A stretch of DNA of 64,000 nucleotides from Myxococcales bacterium (lineage in GTDB: Bacteria > Myxococcota_A > Polyangia > Haliangiales > Haliangiaceae): the NCBI GenBank assembly GCA_028287115.1, contig JAQBQF010000220.1, positions 1 through 64,000 of the forward strand. Reading direction: 5' to 3'. The position numbers and the translations under genes are program-made. Positions within the stretch are counted from its first letter, which is position 1, and each line of letters begins with the position of its first letter. The notes beneath the pieces were generated by a model. The model was given only the letters and a program-made list of their open reading frames with translations. It searched no databases and had not been told where the DNA came from. This document shows, one piece after another, positions 50,000 through 57,952 of the stretch.

Positions 50000-50014
50000 C
50001 GCCTCTGAGAGGCG
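50000..50014 (+). terminator. Short hairpin after DUF5655 gene
   Basis: CGCCTC (50000-50005) and GAGGCG (50009-50014) form a 6-bp stem with a TGA loop two bases past the stop codon. Short, without a T-tract. Confidence 0.3.
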
Positions 50015-50035
50015 CGCCCCCCGAACGACTCAAAG

Positions 50036-50082
50036 TGGCCGGTTTTCAGACGATCACAACTGGCCGGTTTTGAGGTGATCAC
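50036..50082. mobile_element. IS21-end-like direct repeats (element remnant)
   Basis: Two copies of a 22-mer (TGGCCGGTTTT followed by CAGACGATCAC, and by GAGGTGATCAC) at 50036-50057 and 50061-50082, 25 bases apart. Closely spaced repeats of this TGGCCGGTTTTGAG type are known from the multiple terminal repeats of IS21-family elements. No transposase is present, so this would be a leftover end. The IS link is from memory of the motif. Confidence 0.5.
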
Positions 50083-50139
50083 CGAGGATGATGTCTACGA
50101 GGTTGGAGAGAAGCACCGGCCCAAGGAGTGAGGACCCCG

Positions 50140-50495
50140 ATGTTTCGAACCATCATGCTCGGCGCGTGCGCGATCGCGATCACGCTCACGCCATCTGCCT
50201 TCGCCGACAAGGCCGCGACGCCGGAGTCTCGTGGGAAGGCGATCCTTCAAGCCCAGCTCGGTGCGATCAAGAACGGGTCCGACGCCGCGCCGATGGACGC
50301 GACGTGCGCTAAGTCTGCGGCGATCTTGCCCGCGAGGTGCACACGGCGACCTCTGGTTACGGCATGACCAACGTCCAGCTGGCCGCGACCAAGCCCGACG
50401 AGTATCCGCTCGGGATGAGCGCATTCGTCCTCGCGCTCCCGGGTCCGGCCGGCTCGTGGAGCGTGGTCGCTGCCAGCTATGGCGCGACGTTCTAG
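50140..50495 (+). pseudogene. Frameshifted secreted protein
   Basis: The ATG at 50140 starts a signal peptide (CAIAITLTPSAFADK) and about 60 residues of mature protein, then stops at 50367. From about 50335 a second frame continues sensibly (EVHTATSGYGMTNVQLAATK, then VLALPGPAGSWSVVAASYG) to a stop at 50493-50495. One frameshift near 50325-50340 explains the split. It converges with the methyltransferase gene, overlapping by four bases. A sequencing error could give the same picture. Confidence 0.7.
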
Positions 50496-51370
50496 AGCCG
50501 AGGAACAAGCGTCATGAGCCACACGCGCAAGACAGGTCGCATCCGTTCGATCACGGCGGGCGACAAGTTGAGCGCCGCTATCGTCGAGAACGACGTTGTC
50601 TTGTCGACCTGACTACAGACCTGCATGTCGAAACCAACACGGTGGAGAAAGGCTGCGAGATCGTCGCCGTCCTCGAACGCCGAAGCATCGAGCTGGCGCT
50701 GGGTGACCCCCGTGATGGCCTCCCGAAGCCGGATCCTCTCGGGTGGCAAGTTCCGAATCTCCGTCTTGAACGCGAAATCTGGAACAATCCACCAGCCGCA
50801 TGTGAACTCGCTGAGCAAGCTATGAACGTTCCTGGTGAGACAACCTGTCTCCTCTCTCGTGAGATAGCCGACGAGCCCTTCGCACAGGATCACCAGCGGT
50901 CGACCACGGTCGAAACCCGCGGCGGCGCTTTGCAGCTGGCCGAGATCGAGCACGTCGGCAGCCGTCACCGCGTGCAACGGGCGCGGCGCGATGTTGTGCC
51001 ACCGTCGAACGTCTTCGAGGAGATCGAGCTTCGTCGCTACGACATCGCGTAGATCCGTCTCGACGTAGTGAAGCGAGCCAGTCTGCGTGAGATCGAGTCC
51101 GCGAAGCGAGTATCCACTGGCCAGCTCAAGAACCTGCGTGGCGCCGCACTCGCCGATCAGTTGGGTGATGCTCTTGTACCGCGCTTCGAACATCGGAGCG
51201 TAGAACGTGAGCTTGTCCGGCTCCAGCGCGTGCTCCCGCACGATCTCCGCGAAAGCTTCGTCCGCACCGATCAGCGTCGCCACCTCGGCGGCGAACGCGA
51301 TGTCCGAGAACTTGCGATAGTAGGCTGAGACCTTGGCGGTCACGCTGATACGCGCGGGGTCGGAAGTCAC
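50492..51370 (-). CDS. SAM-dependent methyltransferase of the LCM/PPM family
   Basis: A 292-residue protein. The SAM-binding VLELASGYSLRG and the acidic VETDLRDVVATK follow the leucine carboxyl methyltransferase fold; ITQLIGECGATQ precedes. Family members methylate carboxyl groups of proteins or small molecules. The GTG at 51370 is chosen as the start; 51385 is a second option, and the frame is open far upstream through antisense DNA. It diverges from the hydrolase gene at 51512. Confidence 0.8.
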   Translation of the reverse strand: MTSDPARISVTAKVSAYYRKFSDIAFAAEVATLIGADEAFAEIVREHALEPDKLTFYAPMFEARYKSITQLIGECGATQVLELASGYSLRGLDLTQTGSLHYVETDLRDVVATKLDLLEDVRRWHNIAPRPLHAVTAADVLDLGQLQSAAAGFDRGRPLVILCEGLVGYLTREETGCLTRNVHSLLSEFTCGWWIVPDFAFKTEIRNLPPERIRLREAITGVTQRQLDASAFEDGDDLAAFLHRVGFDMQVCSQVDKTTSFSTIAALNLSPAVIERMRPVLRVWLMTLVPRL

Positions 51371-51511
51371 CGCGTGAGCGTACACGGCGAGCGCGACATG
51401 GGGTCGGGGCGGCTTTACGCACCAATACTTCGTCGCGATCGACGAGCACACCCGTCGCTGCCTAACCGTAGGCCAGCTATGCAGTTGGCTCCGTGCCCCG
51501 TAAGGTCTGGT

Positions 51512-52570
51512 GTGACGTCGATCCAGTCCAAAATGGTGCAGACCGCCGATCTGAACGTTCACTACCTGGCCGCGGGTGAGGGCGGTGGTCTCGAGCCCAT
51601 CGTTCTGCTCCACGGATTCCCGGAGACGTCGCACTCCTGGCGCCACCAGCTCCCGGTCCTCGGCGCGGCGGGTCATCCGACGTTCGCCATCGACAGCCGC
51701 GGCTTCGGCAAGACCGACAAGCCGCGGGTGCGCACGACCCGGGCCATGCTCGGCGACGATGTCGTGCGGTTTCTCGACGCGCTCGACATCGATCGAGCCA
51801 TGGTCGTCGGCCACGACTGGGGCGGGATCATCGCGTTCAAGGCGACCATCGACCATCCCGAGCGGGTGAGCCGCGTCGCGTTGCTCGACACGCTGTGCAC
51901 GGTGTGGTCCCGGGCCGGAGCTCACGGGTACTGGTTCAAAGCCGAGCCGCTCCCGGAACAGTTCCTCGCGGCCCATGCTCGAGCGTTCATCGAGGTGCTG
52001 TTCGCCAGCGGCGACCCGGCCGCGCTCGGCACCCGGCCCGCATCTCCGTACGGAGAGCTGAAGGGCAAGCTCGCCCGCCCTGATTGGGTCGACGACGAGG
52101 CGCTCGCGCACTACATCGACGCCCTGGCCGACCCCGACTCCCAAGCGGCGGCGATCCAGTACTTCCGGTACGCGCTGCCCTTCCATCGCGTGACCGCCGA
52201 TCCGAGCGCCACCCACGGCGAGCGGTTCGAGAGCCTGTCGGAGCGGGACGTCGCCGCGATGTGGCTCCATCCGCACGGACTCGAGCAGCACCCGGGATTT
52301 CAGGAGTACTACGACTTCGGTCCCGAAGACCGCCACAAGCGCTCCGACGCGCCCGCGCTGTGGATGTACTCGAAGCTCCGGGGCCACGTCCCCCGCGGTT
52401 CGGTGACGGACGATGCGACGATTCCGACTGGCAATCCGTACCTCGACCAGTTCAGCCGGTACTTCGCCGACCTGCGGGTGCGGGCCGTCGACTGCGGCCA
52501 CTTCATCCCGGAAGAGGCGCCCGAGTACACCAGCAGCGTGCTCCTCGAGTTCGCGGCGGGTACGATCTGA
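51512..52570 (+). CDS. Alpha/beta hydrolase of the epoxide hydrolase / haloalkane dehalogenase group
   Basis: A 352-residue enzyme. The oxyanion region is LLHGFPETSHSW, the nucleophile aspartate lies in VVGHDWGG, and the histidine in DCGHFIPEEAPEY. Aspartate in place of serine fits epoxide hydrolases and dehalogenases. The GTG at 51512 has an AAGG about seven bases upstream; an ATG at 51479 or 51533 is also possible. Its 3' end lies at a palindrome, directly before the truncated aspartyl protease, which suggests it arrived by insertion. Confidence 0.87.
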   Translation: MTSIQSKMVQTADLNVHYLAAGEGGGLEPIVLLHGFPETSHSWRHQLPVLGAAGHPTFAIDSRGFGKTDKPRVRTTRAMLGDDVVRFLDALDIDRAMVVGHDWGGIIAFKATIDHPERVSRVALLDTLCTVWSRAGAHGYWFKAEPLPEQFLAAHARAFIEVLFASGDPAALGTRPASPYGELKGKLARPDWVDDEALAHYIDALADPDSQAAAIQYFRYALPFHRVTADPSATHGERFESLSERDVAAMWLHPHGLEQHPGFQEYYDFGPEDRHKRSDAPALWMYSKLRGHVPRGSVTDDATIPTGNPYLDQFSRYFADLRVRAVDCGHFIPEEAPEYTSSVLLEFAAGTI

Positions 52571-52579
52571 CGTCGTAAC

Positions 52580-52598
52580 AATGGGGTCGGACCCCATT
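52580..52598. repeat. Perfect 9-bp palindrome (GGGGTC-type)
   Basis: AATGGGGTC (52580-52588) and GACCCCATT (52590-52598) flank a single G. It lies ten bases after the hydrolase stop and within the reading frame of the broken aspartyl protease. Palindromes of this GGGGTC/GACCCC type occur with small transposases; here it may mark a recombination junction. It can also work as a terminator hairpin. Confidence 0.6.
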
Positions 52599-52885
52599 TC
52601 CTCTACGGCGATCGGACGCGCAACGGACGAAGCACCGACGAATGACTCGAAGCGCTTCACGCGCAGCGTGTAGCCCGACTCCTTGCCAATCGCCGAGCGC
52701 ACCGATGTGATCGCCTCGCCCTCGGCCGGGCTGTAACCCAGGTCGTCGATGATGTCGGACGAGATGTGCGTGAAGGATGCTGCGGTGTCGAGTGCGAGCG
52801 AAAGCGGGCGGCTGCCGTGCCGCCCGAATACGCGAGCCTTGACGATGATCAGATCATCGTTGGGATCGAAGCGGCGAACCTTCAC
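52599..52885 (-). pseudogene. Truncated retropepsin-like aspartyl protease
   Basis: A reading frame from the GTG at 52885 encodes the first part of a single-domain aspartyl protease: SLALDTAASFTHISSDIID carries the catalytic D-T-A motif. After about 95 residues the homology-like sequence ends near the palindrome, and the frame runs on as antisense to the hydrolase. The C-terminal half is missing. It follows the DUF5678-like gene by two bases, a pairing seen with these proteases. Confidence 0.6.
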
Positions 52886-52887
52886 CG

Positions 52888-53160
52888 TCAGCGCATGAAG
52901 TCCAAGGCGTGCGGGACGATGCGTCCCGTGTAGAAGTGTCCAACCGTTTCGTACCTCAACCCGGCGGCGCGCATCTGATCGAACGGCGCGCGTCGCGTTG
53001 TCCCGTGTCCGGCGACCCGCGCTACGGTGAACTCGTCGGTCTCGTCGTCCCAGTCCATCTCGACGAGCGCCACCCACTGGTCGGGGTAACGCTCGCAGAT
53101 CGCCTTCCAGGTCATCATCTCGGTCAGCGGCTCGGGCTCGATCGCATGCGCTTCGCTCAT
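52888..53160 (-). CDS. DUF5678-like small protein
   Basis: A 90-residue protein from the ATG at 53160: WKAICERYPDQWVALVEMDW and FTVARVAGHGTTRRAPFDQM resemble DUF5678 proteins, which accompany retropepsin-like proteases. The frame extends upstream to 53358, but that part lacks similarity to the family. It is the first gene of the broken two-gene unit. Function unknown. Confidence 0.65.
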   Translation of the reverse strand: MSEAHAIEPEPLTEMMTWKAICERYPDQWVALVEMDWDDETDEFTVARVAGHGTTRRAPFDQMRAAGLRYETVGHFYTGRIVPHALDFMR

Positions 53161-53569
53161 GGCTCTCGAGGGTGCGGAGGCGGCGGCGCCGACGCAAGTT
53201 CCTGGCTCGCGACAACGATCTCGGATCATCTCGAGGGCATCTTCCGAGGACGACCGTTCGAGCACGCGATCAGGCGCGCGTGAGTCGCAAAACGCATCGA
53301 TAGATAGACCGGCATATCTCGCAGCCTTCTCACATACGCTGGCTTCGTGGCGCGCCATTCACTCGCGTGTGCTCGCTCTCGGTCACGCCAGCTGGCAGCG
53401 TGTAGCGTGGTTTCGCTTGCGGCATGCGTCTCGAATCAAGCGGCGACTCCACTCGCACGCGTCTCCGACAAAGCGGGTGGAACGAACAAGCATGCGAGGA
53501 GGCCGCGGGCAGGCCGATTGGACCCGCGCCGCGGTTCCGGGTTGCAGGCATTTCGTGGTCGGCCGCGGC
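53161..53569. other. 409-base region without a supported gene
   Basis: A plus-strand stretch near 53390-53460 reads like a lipoprotein signal (VVSLAACVSNQA) and then runs antisense to the reductase gene. It may be a decayed fragment. I see no repeat or RNA here. Confidence 0.4.
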
Positions 53570-54211
53570 TCACCGCTTGCGCGCCGCATAGCGCACGTGG
53601 GTCACGCGCGGCGATGCGATGGTCTCCACGAGCTCGACACCGACCTCACGGCTGATGGCTTCGAATAGCCGGCGCCCTCCGCCGAACATGACCGGCGAGA
53701 TCGCGAGCGCGAGCTCGTCGACGAGCCGAGCGCGCAGGTACTGCTGGATCACGTCGGCGCCACCCGCGATGCGGATGTCGCGGTCGCCGGCCACCGCGCG
53801 CGCCTGGCGCAGCGCGCTCTCGATGCCGTCGTTGACGAAGTAGAACGTCGTGCCGCCGGGCCGCACCCACGGCACACGGACCTGCGAGGTCAGCACGAAC
53901 ACCGGCGTGTGGAACGGCGCTTCTTCGGGCCACATCGCTTCGCCTAGCTCGAACATGCGCTTGCCCATGATGCTGACGCCGGTGCGCTCGAACGTGTGCT
54001 CGACGATCTGGTTGTCCGTGCCGGTCTCGCCGCCGTCGCCGAGCTTCAACCTCTCGCGGAAGTAGCGCTGCGGGAAGATCCAGCTCTGGAGCTTGCTCCA
54101 CTGGGCCGCCCAGTCCTCGAAGGTCGGATCGCCGGCGTGGGCCAGGTCCATGCCGGGCGGTGTGAGATATCCGTCGAGGGAGACGCTGACACTGAAGAAC
54201 ACCTTGCTCAT
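53570..54211 (-). CDS. RibD C-terminal / dihydrofolate reductase-like protein
   Basis: A 213-residue protein of the RibD-C (DHFR-like) family: MSKVFFSVSVSLDGYLTPPG opens the fold, SIMGKRMFELGEAMW and DIRIAGGADVIQQYL form the NADPH-binding part, and LALAISPVMFGGGRRLFE closes it. These reductases reduce pteridine- or pyrimidine-type substrates; the actual substrate is unknown. The ATG at 54211 is chosen because the frame upstream lacks similarity. It lies 66 bases from the divergent ECF sigma gene. Confidence 0.9.
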   Translation of the reverse strand: MSKVFFSVSVSLDGYLTPPGMDLAHAGDPTFEDWAAQWSKLQSWIFPQRYFRERLKLGDGGETGTDNQIVEHTFERTGVSIMGKRMFELGEAMWPEEAPFHTPVFVLTSQVRVPWVRPGGTTFYFVNDGIESALRQARAVAGDRDIRIAGGADVIQQYLRARLVDELALAISPVMFGGGRRLFEAISREVGVELVETIASPRVTHVRYAARKR

Positions 54212-54277
54212 CTGTACGGGCCTTTCGCCGTGTGGTCTGGTAGTGAAACGACGGCCGCGCCCGCCGGTCATCGGTCG

Positions 54278-55294
54278 ATGAGCGAAGATTTCGAGCCCTT
54301 GGTCGAGGCCGCCCGCGGCGGCGACGAGCACGCGTTTCGCGCGCTGGTCGAACCGCTCGGCCGCGAGCTGCACGCGTACGCCTACCGCATGCTCGGCGGC
54401 TTCCACGACGCCGAGGACGCGCTCCAGGAATCACGGCTCAAGGCGTGGCGTGCGCTCGCGACCTACGAGCCGCGCGCGAGCTTCCGCGCGTGGATGTACC
54501 GGATCGTCACCAACACCTGCCTCGATCTGCTCAAGGTGCGGTCGCGCCGCGTGCTGCCGCAGGATGTGAGCCCGTCGATCGCGCCGGGGCCACCCACGAC
54601 CGCGCCGCGCGCCGACATCTCGTGGATCGAGCCGTACCCGGACGCGCTGCTGCCTACGGTGCCCAGTCCCGAGCAGGCCGTGCGACTGCGCGAGGGCATC
54701 CGGCTCGCGTTCGTGCGTGTCGTGCAGATGCTGCCGCCGCGCCAGCGTGCCGCGCTGATCCTCCACGATGTGCTCGAGTGGAGTGTCGTCGAGGTCGCCG
54801 ACATGCTCGAGACCACCGAGGCCGCGATCAACAGCGCACTGCAGCGAGCACGCGCCACGATCGCGCGCCCGCACGCCGCGTCATCGGCGACGTCTGCACT
54901 CGCGCCGCGCCACGCGGAGGTCGTCGAGCGCTTCGTGCGCGCGTGGGAGAGCGGCGACTTCGATGACTTCGTCGCGCTGCTCGCGACCGACGCGGTCATG
55001 AACATGCCGCCCTGGGAGTACTGGCTCGACGGCAAGGATGCGGTGGTCGCCACGATGCGATCGCCGGGCACCTGGGAAGGCGAGCCGCGCCCGGGCCGCT
55101 ACAAGATGGTGCCGGCGCCGATGAACGGAGAGCCCGCGGCACTGGCATATGTCCGCGCACCCGACGGTCGCTACCACCCCGTCTGCCTCACGGCGCTGTC
55201 GCTCGACGCCGACGGCCGCATCGTCGAGCTCACGACGTTCGTGCTGCCCGAGCTGTTCGCGGCGTGGGGCTTCCCGGCAGTGCTCGACGCGTAG
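54278..55294 (+). CDS. ECF sigma factor with SnoaL-like C-terminal domain
   Basis: A 338-residue sigma-70 protein of the SigG/SigJ-like (TIGR02960) type. Region 2 (about 10-75, GFHDAEDALQESRLKAWRAL), region 4 (about 145-200, RQRAALILHDVLEWSVVEVA), and a C-terminal SnoaL-like domain (about 215-330, AEVVERFVRAWESGDFDDF). The extra domain is thought to control these anti-sigma-free ECF factors. The divergent reductase, 66 bases away, may be its target. The ATG at 54278 is preferred. Confidence 0.92.
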   Translation: MSEDFEPLVEAARGGDEHAFRALVEPLGRELHAYAYRMLGGFHDAEDALQESRLKAWRALATYEPRASFRAWMYRIVTNTCLDLLKVRSRRVLPQDVSPSIAPGPPTTAPRADISWIEPYPDALLPTVPSPEQAVRLREGIRLAFVRVVQMLPPRQRAALILHDVLEWSVVEVADMLETTEAAINSALQRARATIARPHAASSATSALAPRHAEVVERFVRAWESGDFDDFVALLATDAVMNMPPWEYWLDGKDAVVATMRSPGTWEGEPRPGRYKMVPAPMNGEPAALAYVRAPDGRYHPVCLTALSLDADGRIVELTTFVLPELFAAWGFPAVLDA

Positions 55295-55982
55295 CTCACT
55301 CGAGGAAGGAGCGGACGATGACGCCGCCGAGCATCCGAGGGAGCTTCGGCAGCGACAGCGTGGCCAGCACGCGATCGATCGCGCTGGCCGGCAGCATGTG
55401 GGCATGTCCCGAGGGATAGACGAGCGGCGTCGCGGCGGTGCTTCCGTAGCCAGCGTGGCTGTGGTAGTGGCGCCGGCATGACTCCGCTGTTCGCTCCAGA
55501 AAGGGGCTACCCGACTGGCAGGCGTGGCGCAGCGACGTGTCGACTGCGACCGCCGATGTCATCGTGAGGACGCTGGCCTGCAAGCGCTGCGGGGTCGAAT
55601 GGTCCGAGCTGTCGACGATCACCACGGTACCGGACGTGGGACGAGCTCCGCCATGGCGAGTCCTTCGCCTTCGGGCTGCAAGCTCTGCAACTTGCAAACA
55701 GTTCGCGTGTCGAGCGGATCGATGCGCGCGTCGACCGGCGAGTGGGACACGCGCTTGCTTGGAGGTCCAATGTCGCTATGTTGGAGCGAGGTTCTCGATC
55801 CGGTGCCGCCTAGATCGCCCGCTAGATCTTGTCGGCGCTTCGCAGCGTGCTACGTCGCGATCTCGACCGTTGGGAGTACCAAGGCAAGCGAAGTGCTACC
55901 CGGGTCGCGTTAGGCCGTCTCGATCCTCCTGACGAGCGTCCACAGCCTCGTGCAGCAAGGTGACGGCTCGGCGGAAACGGAT
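55295..55982. other. 688-base region without a confident gene
   Basis: Several open frames exist on both strands, but none carries a recognisable domain. One plus-strand stretch ending at the TAG 55811-55813 (about WDELRHGESFAFGLQALQLA) looks protein-like without a start codon and may be a gene fragment. No RNA gene or repeat seen. Confidence 0.45.
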
Positions 55983-57665
55983 TCACGTGGTCGCGATCGG
56001 TCTCGCATCGAGCACTTCTCGAACCTTCTGCGTCAGGGTTTCCGTCGTGAATGGCTTCTGGAGGAACGCGATTTCCGCTCGCAGAACGCCGTGGCGGACG
56101 ATGCTGTCATCGGTGTAACCCGACATGCACAGCACTCGCAGCGTCGGGCGAATCGTCGTGAGTCGACGGGCGAGCTCCGGCCCGCTCATCTGCGGCATCA
56201 CCACGTCGGTCAACAACATATCGATCGGATCCGGATGGGTTTCGTAGTAGAGCATCGCTTCAGCAGCGCTTCGCATTTCGACGACGCGATAGCCGTGCCG
56301 CTTGAGAATGCCGCGTGCTACCGCGCGGACCTGTTCCTCATCTTCGACGAGGAGGATGGTCTCCTTTCCGCGAAAGGCTGCTCTCGGCAGGGGGCTCCGG
56401 CCTGTGTCCGTGGGGGCGTCGACTTGAGGTAAGTAGACAGTGAACGTGGTGCCCTTTCCCACGTCACTGTGCACTCGAATGGTTCCATTGCTCTGTTGAA
56501 CAATTCCAAACACGGTCGACAGACCTAATCCGGTTCCCTTGCCGACCTCCTTCGTCGTGAAGAAAGGCTCGAAGATCCGCGTCTGCGTGGCTCGGTCCAT
56601 CCCCGAGCCGGTGTCCGTGACCGAGAGCACGACGTGCGGCCCCATCGTCGCGCCGGGATGCTGAAGGGTGAAGGTCTCGTCGATCGTCACGTTCTTGGTC
56701 TCGATCAAGAGTCGCCCACCCGTCGGCATCGCATCGCGCGCGTTGACGACGAGATTCATGATCACCTGTTCGATGCTTCCCGGATCGACACGAACCCGCC
56801 CCGGCTGCGCTGGTTTGCGCAGAACTAGCTCGACGTCCTCTCCGAGCACGCGCCGTAGCATGCTCTCCATGTTCGCGGCGACCTCAGCCAGATCGAGAAC
56901 CTTCGGCTCGAGTACTTGCTGTCGGCTGAACATCAGCAACTGTCGAGTCAACGACGCAGCGCGCCGCCCGGCCTTGCAGATCTCCTCGACGTCCGAGCGT
57001 GCCGGATCCATTGGCTTGAGATCCTCGAGAAGAAAGTCACCGCAGCTCAAGATCACCGACAGGATGTTGTTGAAGTCGTGCGCGATACCTCCGGCCAGTC
57101 GACCGACGGCTTCCATCTTCTGTGCCTGACGGAGTTGCGACTCGACCGCGAGTAATGCTTTCTCGGCCTTCTTGCGCTCCGTGATGTCCATGACCATCGC
57201 GAACGTGCCCTCGTACCGCCCAGCGCTGTCGAACACGGGGGTCGCTTCGAGAAGCGCCCACATCGTTGTCTTGTCGGTTCGGATGTAGCGGACCTCGACC
57301 TGATGCGCCTGATCGACCTGTGTTCCTAGCGTTGCGCGTCCGTCGTCATCGACGAACTCGAACAGCGAGCGCCCGAGGCCCATGTCTGCCTCGCAGCCAA
57401 GCATCTGCGCCATGCGACGATTCATGAACGTCGTCTTCTGCTCGGCGTTGATGAGCCATACACCCTCGTTGGTCGTTTCGATGATTCGACGGTATCGCTC
57501 CTCGCTCTCGCGGAGGGCCTGTTGGGCCTTCGAGAGCAGCAGCGGCGTTTTGGTCGTGGAATCGACGACCGCGTCGACCTCCCCGGATAGGAGAGCTCGG
57601 ATGGTCGCTTCCGCCTCGCAGAGCCGTCGCTCGAGATCTTCTACGCGTAAGCGCGTGGCGGTCAT
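55983..57665 (-). CDS. PAS-histidine kinase-receiver hybrid of the Kai operon
   Basis: A 560-residue cytoplasmic protein: an N-terminal coiled helix (about 1-55), a PAS domain (about 55-165, YRRIIETTNEGVWLINAE), a HisKA domain (H196 in GGIAHDFNNIL), an ATPase domain (NLVVNARDAMP, DTGSGMD, GKGTGLGLSTVFG) and a C-terminal receiver (D487 in LLTDVVMPQMSG, K in FLQKPFT). The ATG overlaps the kaiB stop (ATGA). In cyanobacteria KaiC output passes through kinases; here a hybrid kinase is hard-wired to kaiC-kaiB. No DNA-binding regulator follows, so the target lies elsewhere. Confidence 0.93.
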   Translation of the reverse strand: MTATRLRVEDLERRLCEAEATIRALLSGEVDAVVDSTTKTPLLLSKAQQALRESEERYRRIIETTNEGVWLINAEQKTTFMNRRMAQMLGCEADMGLGRSLFEFVDDDGRATLGTQVDQAHQVEVRYIRTDKTTMWALLEATPVFDSAGRYEGTFAMVMDITERKKAEKALLAVESQLRQAQKMEAVGRLAGGIAHDFNNILSVILSCGDFLLEDLKPMDPARSDVEEICKAGRRAASLTRQLLMFSRQQVLEPKVLDLAEVAANMESMLRRVLGEDVELVLRKPAQPGRVRVDPGSIEQVIMNLVVNARDAMPTGGRLLIETKNVTIDETFTLQHPGATMGPHVVLSVTDTGSGMDRATQTRIFEPFFTTKEVGKGTGLGLSTVFGIVQQSNGTIRVHSDVGKGTTFTVYLPQVDAPTDTGRSPLPRAAFRGKETILLVEDEEQVRAVARGILKRHGYRVVEMRSAAEAMLYYETHPDPIDMLLTDVVMPQMSGPELARRLTTIRPTLRVLCMSGYTDDSIVRHGVLRAEIAFLQKPFTTETLTQKVREVLDARPIATT

Positions 57666-57952
57666 TTGATCGCCAATGCCGACAGCACCTGCTCGGTGTC
57701 GCTCAAGTTGCCGATCACTCTCTGGATCGGTAGCGGCTCGAGTTTCAATAGGGTCGGAGTCACGATGACTCCGTCGGCGAGTGCTCGCTTGGGATGTGCC
57801 ATGAGATCGACCACTTCGAGATCGTGGTTGGAGCTCAGATGCGCTTCACAGATTGCCTTGACATTGGCGATCGCGCGAACGGAGTTCGGAGCATTTCCGG
57901 CGATGTAGAGGCGTAACCGGAACCGCGGCTTTTTCGAACGTACCGAGGCCAT
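57662..57952 (-). CDS. kaiB: KaiB-like protein
   Basis: A 96-residue thioredoxin-like KaiB relative (RLRLYIAGNAPNSVRAIANV, LEVVDLMAHPKRALADGVIV, TPTLLKLEPLP). KaiB binds KaiC and, in cyanobacteria, switches fold to time the cycle. It abuts kaiC (next codon) and overlaps the kinase gene. The fold-switching residues cannot be judged by eye. KaiA is absent, as in most non-cyanobacterial systems. Confidence 0.9.
   Translation of the reverse strand: MASVRSKKPRFRLRLYIAGNAPNSVRAIANVKAICEAHLSSNHDLEVVDLMAHPKRALADGVIVTPTLLKLEPLPIQRVIGNLSDTEQVLSALAIK

Noticed and set aside
50492..53215. A 907-codon minus-strand gene joining protease and methyltransferase
   Set aside because: The middle is antisense to the alpha/beta hydrolase. 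The two ends are separate genes.
55296..55697. 133-codon minus-strand frame
   Set aside because: No domain or family-like motif and poor start context.
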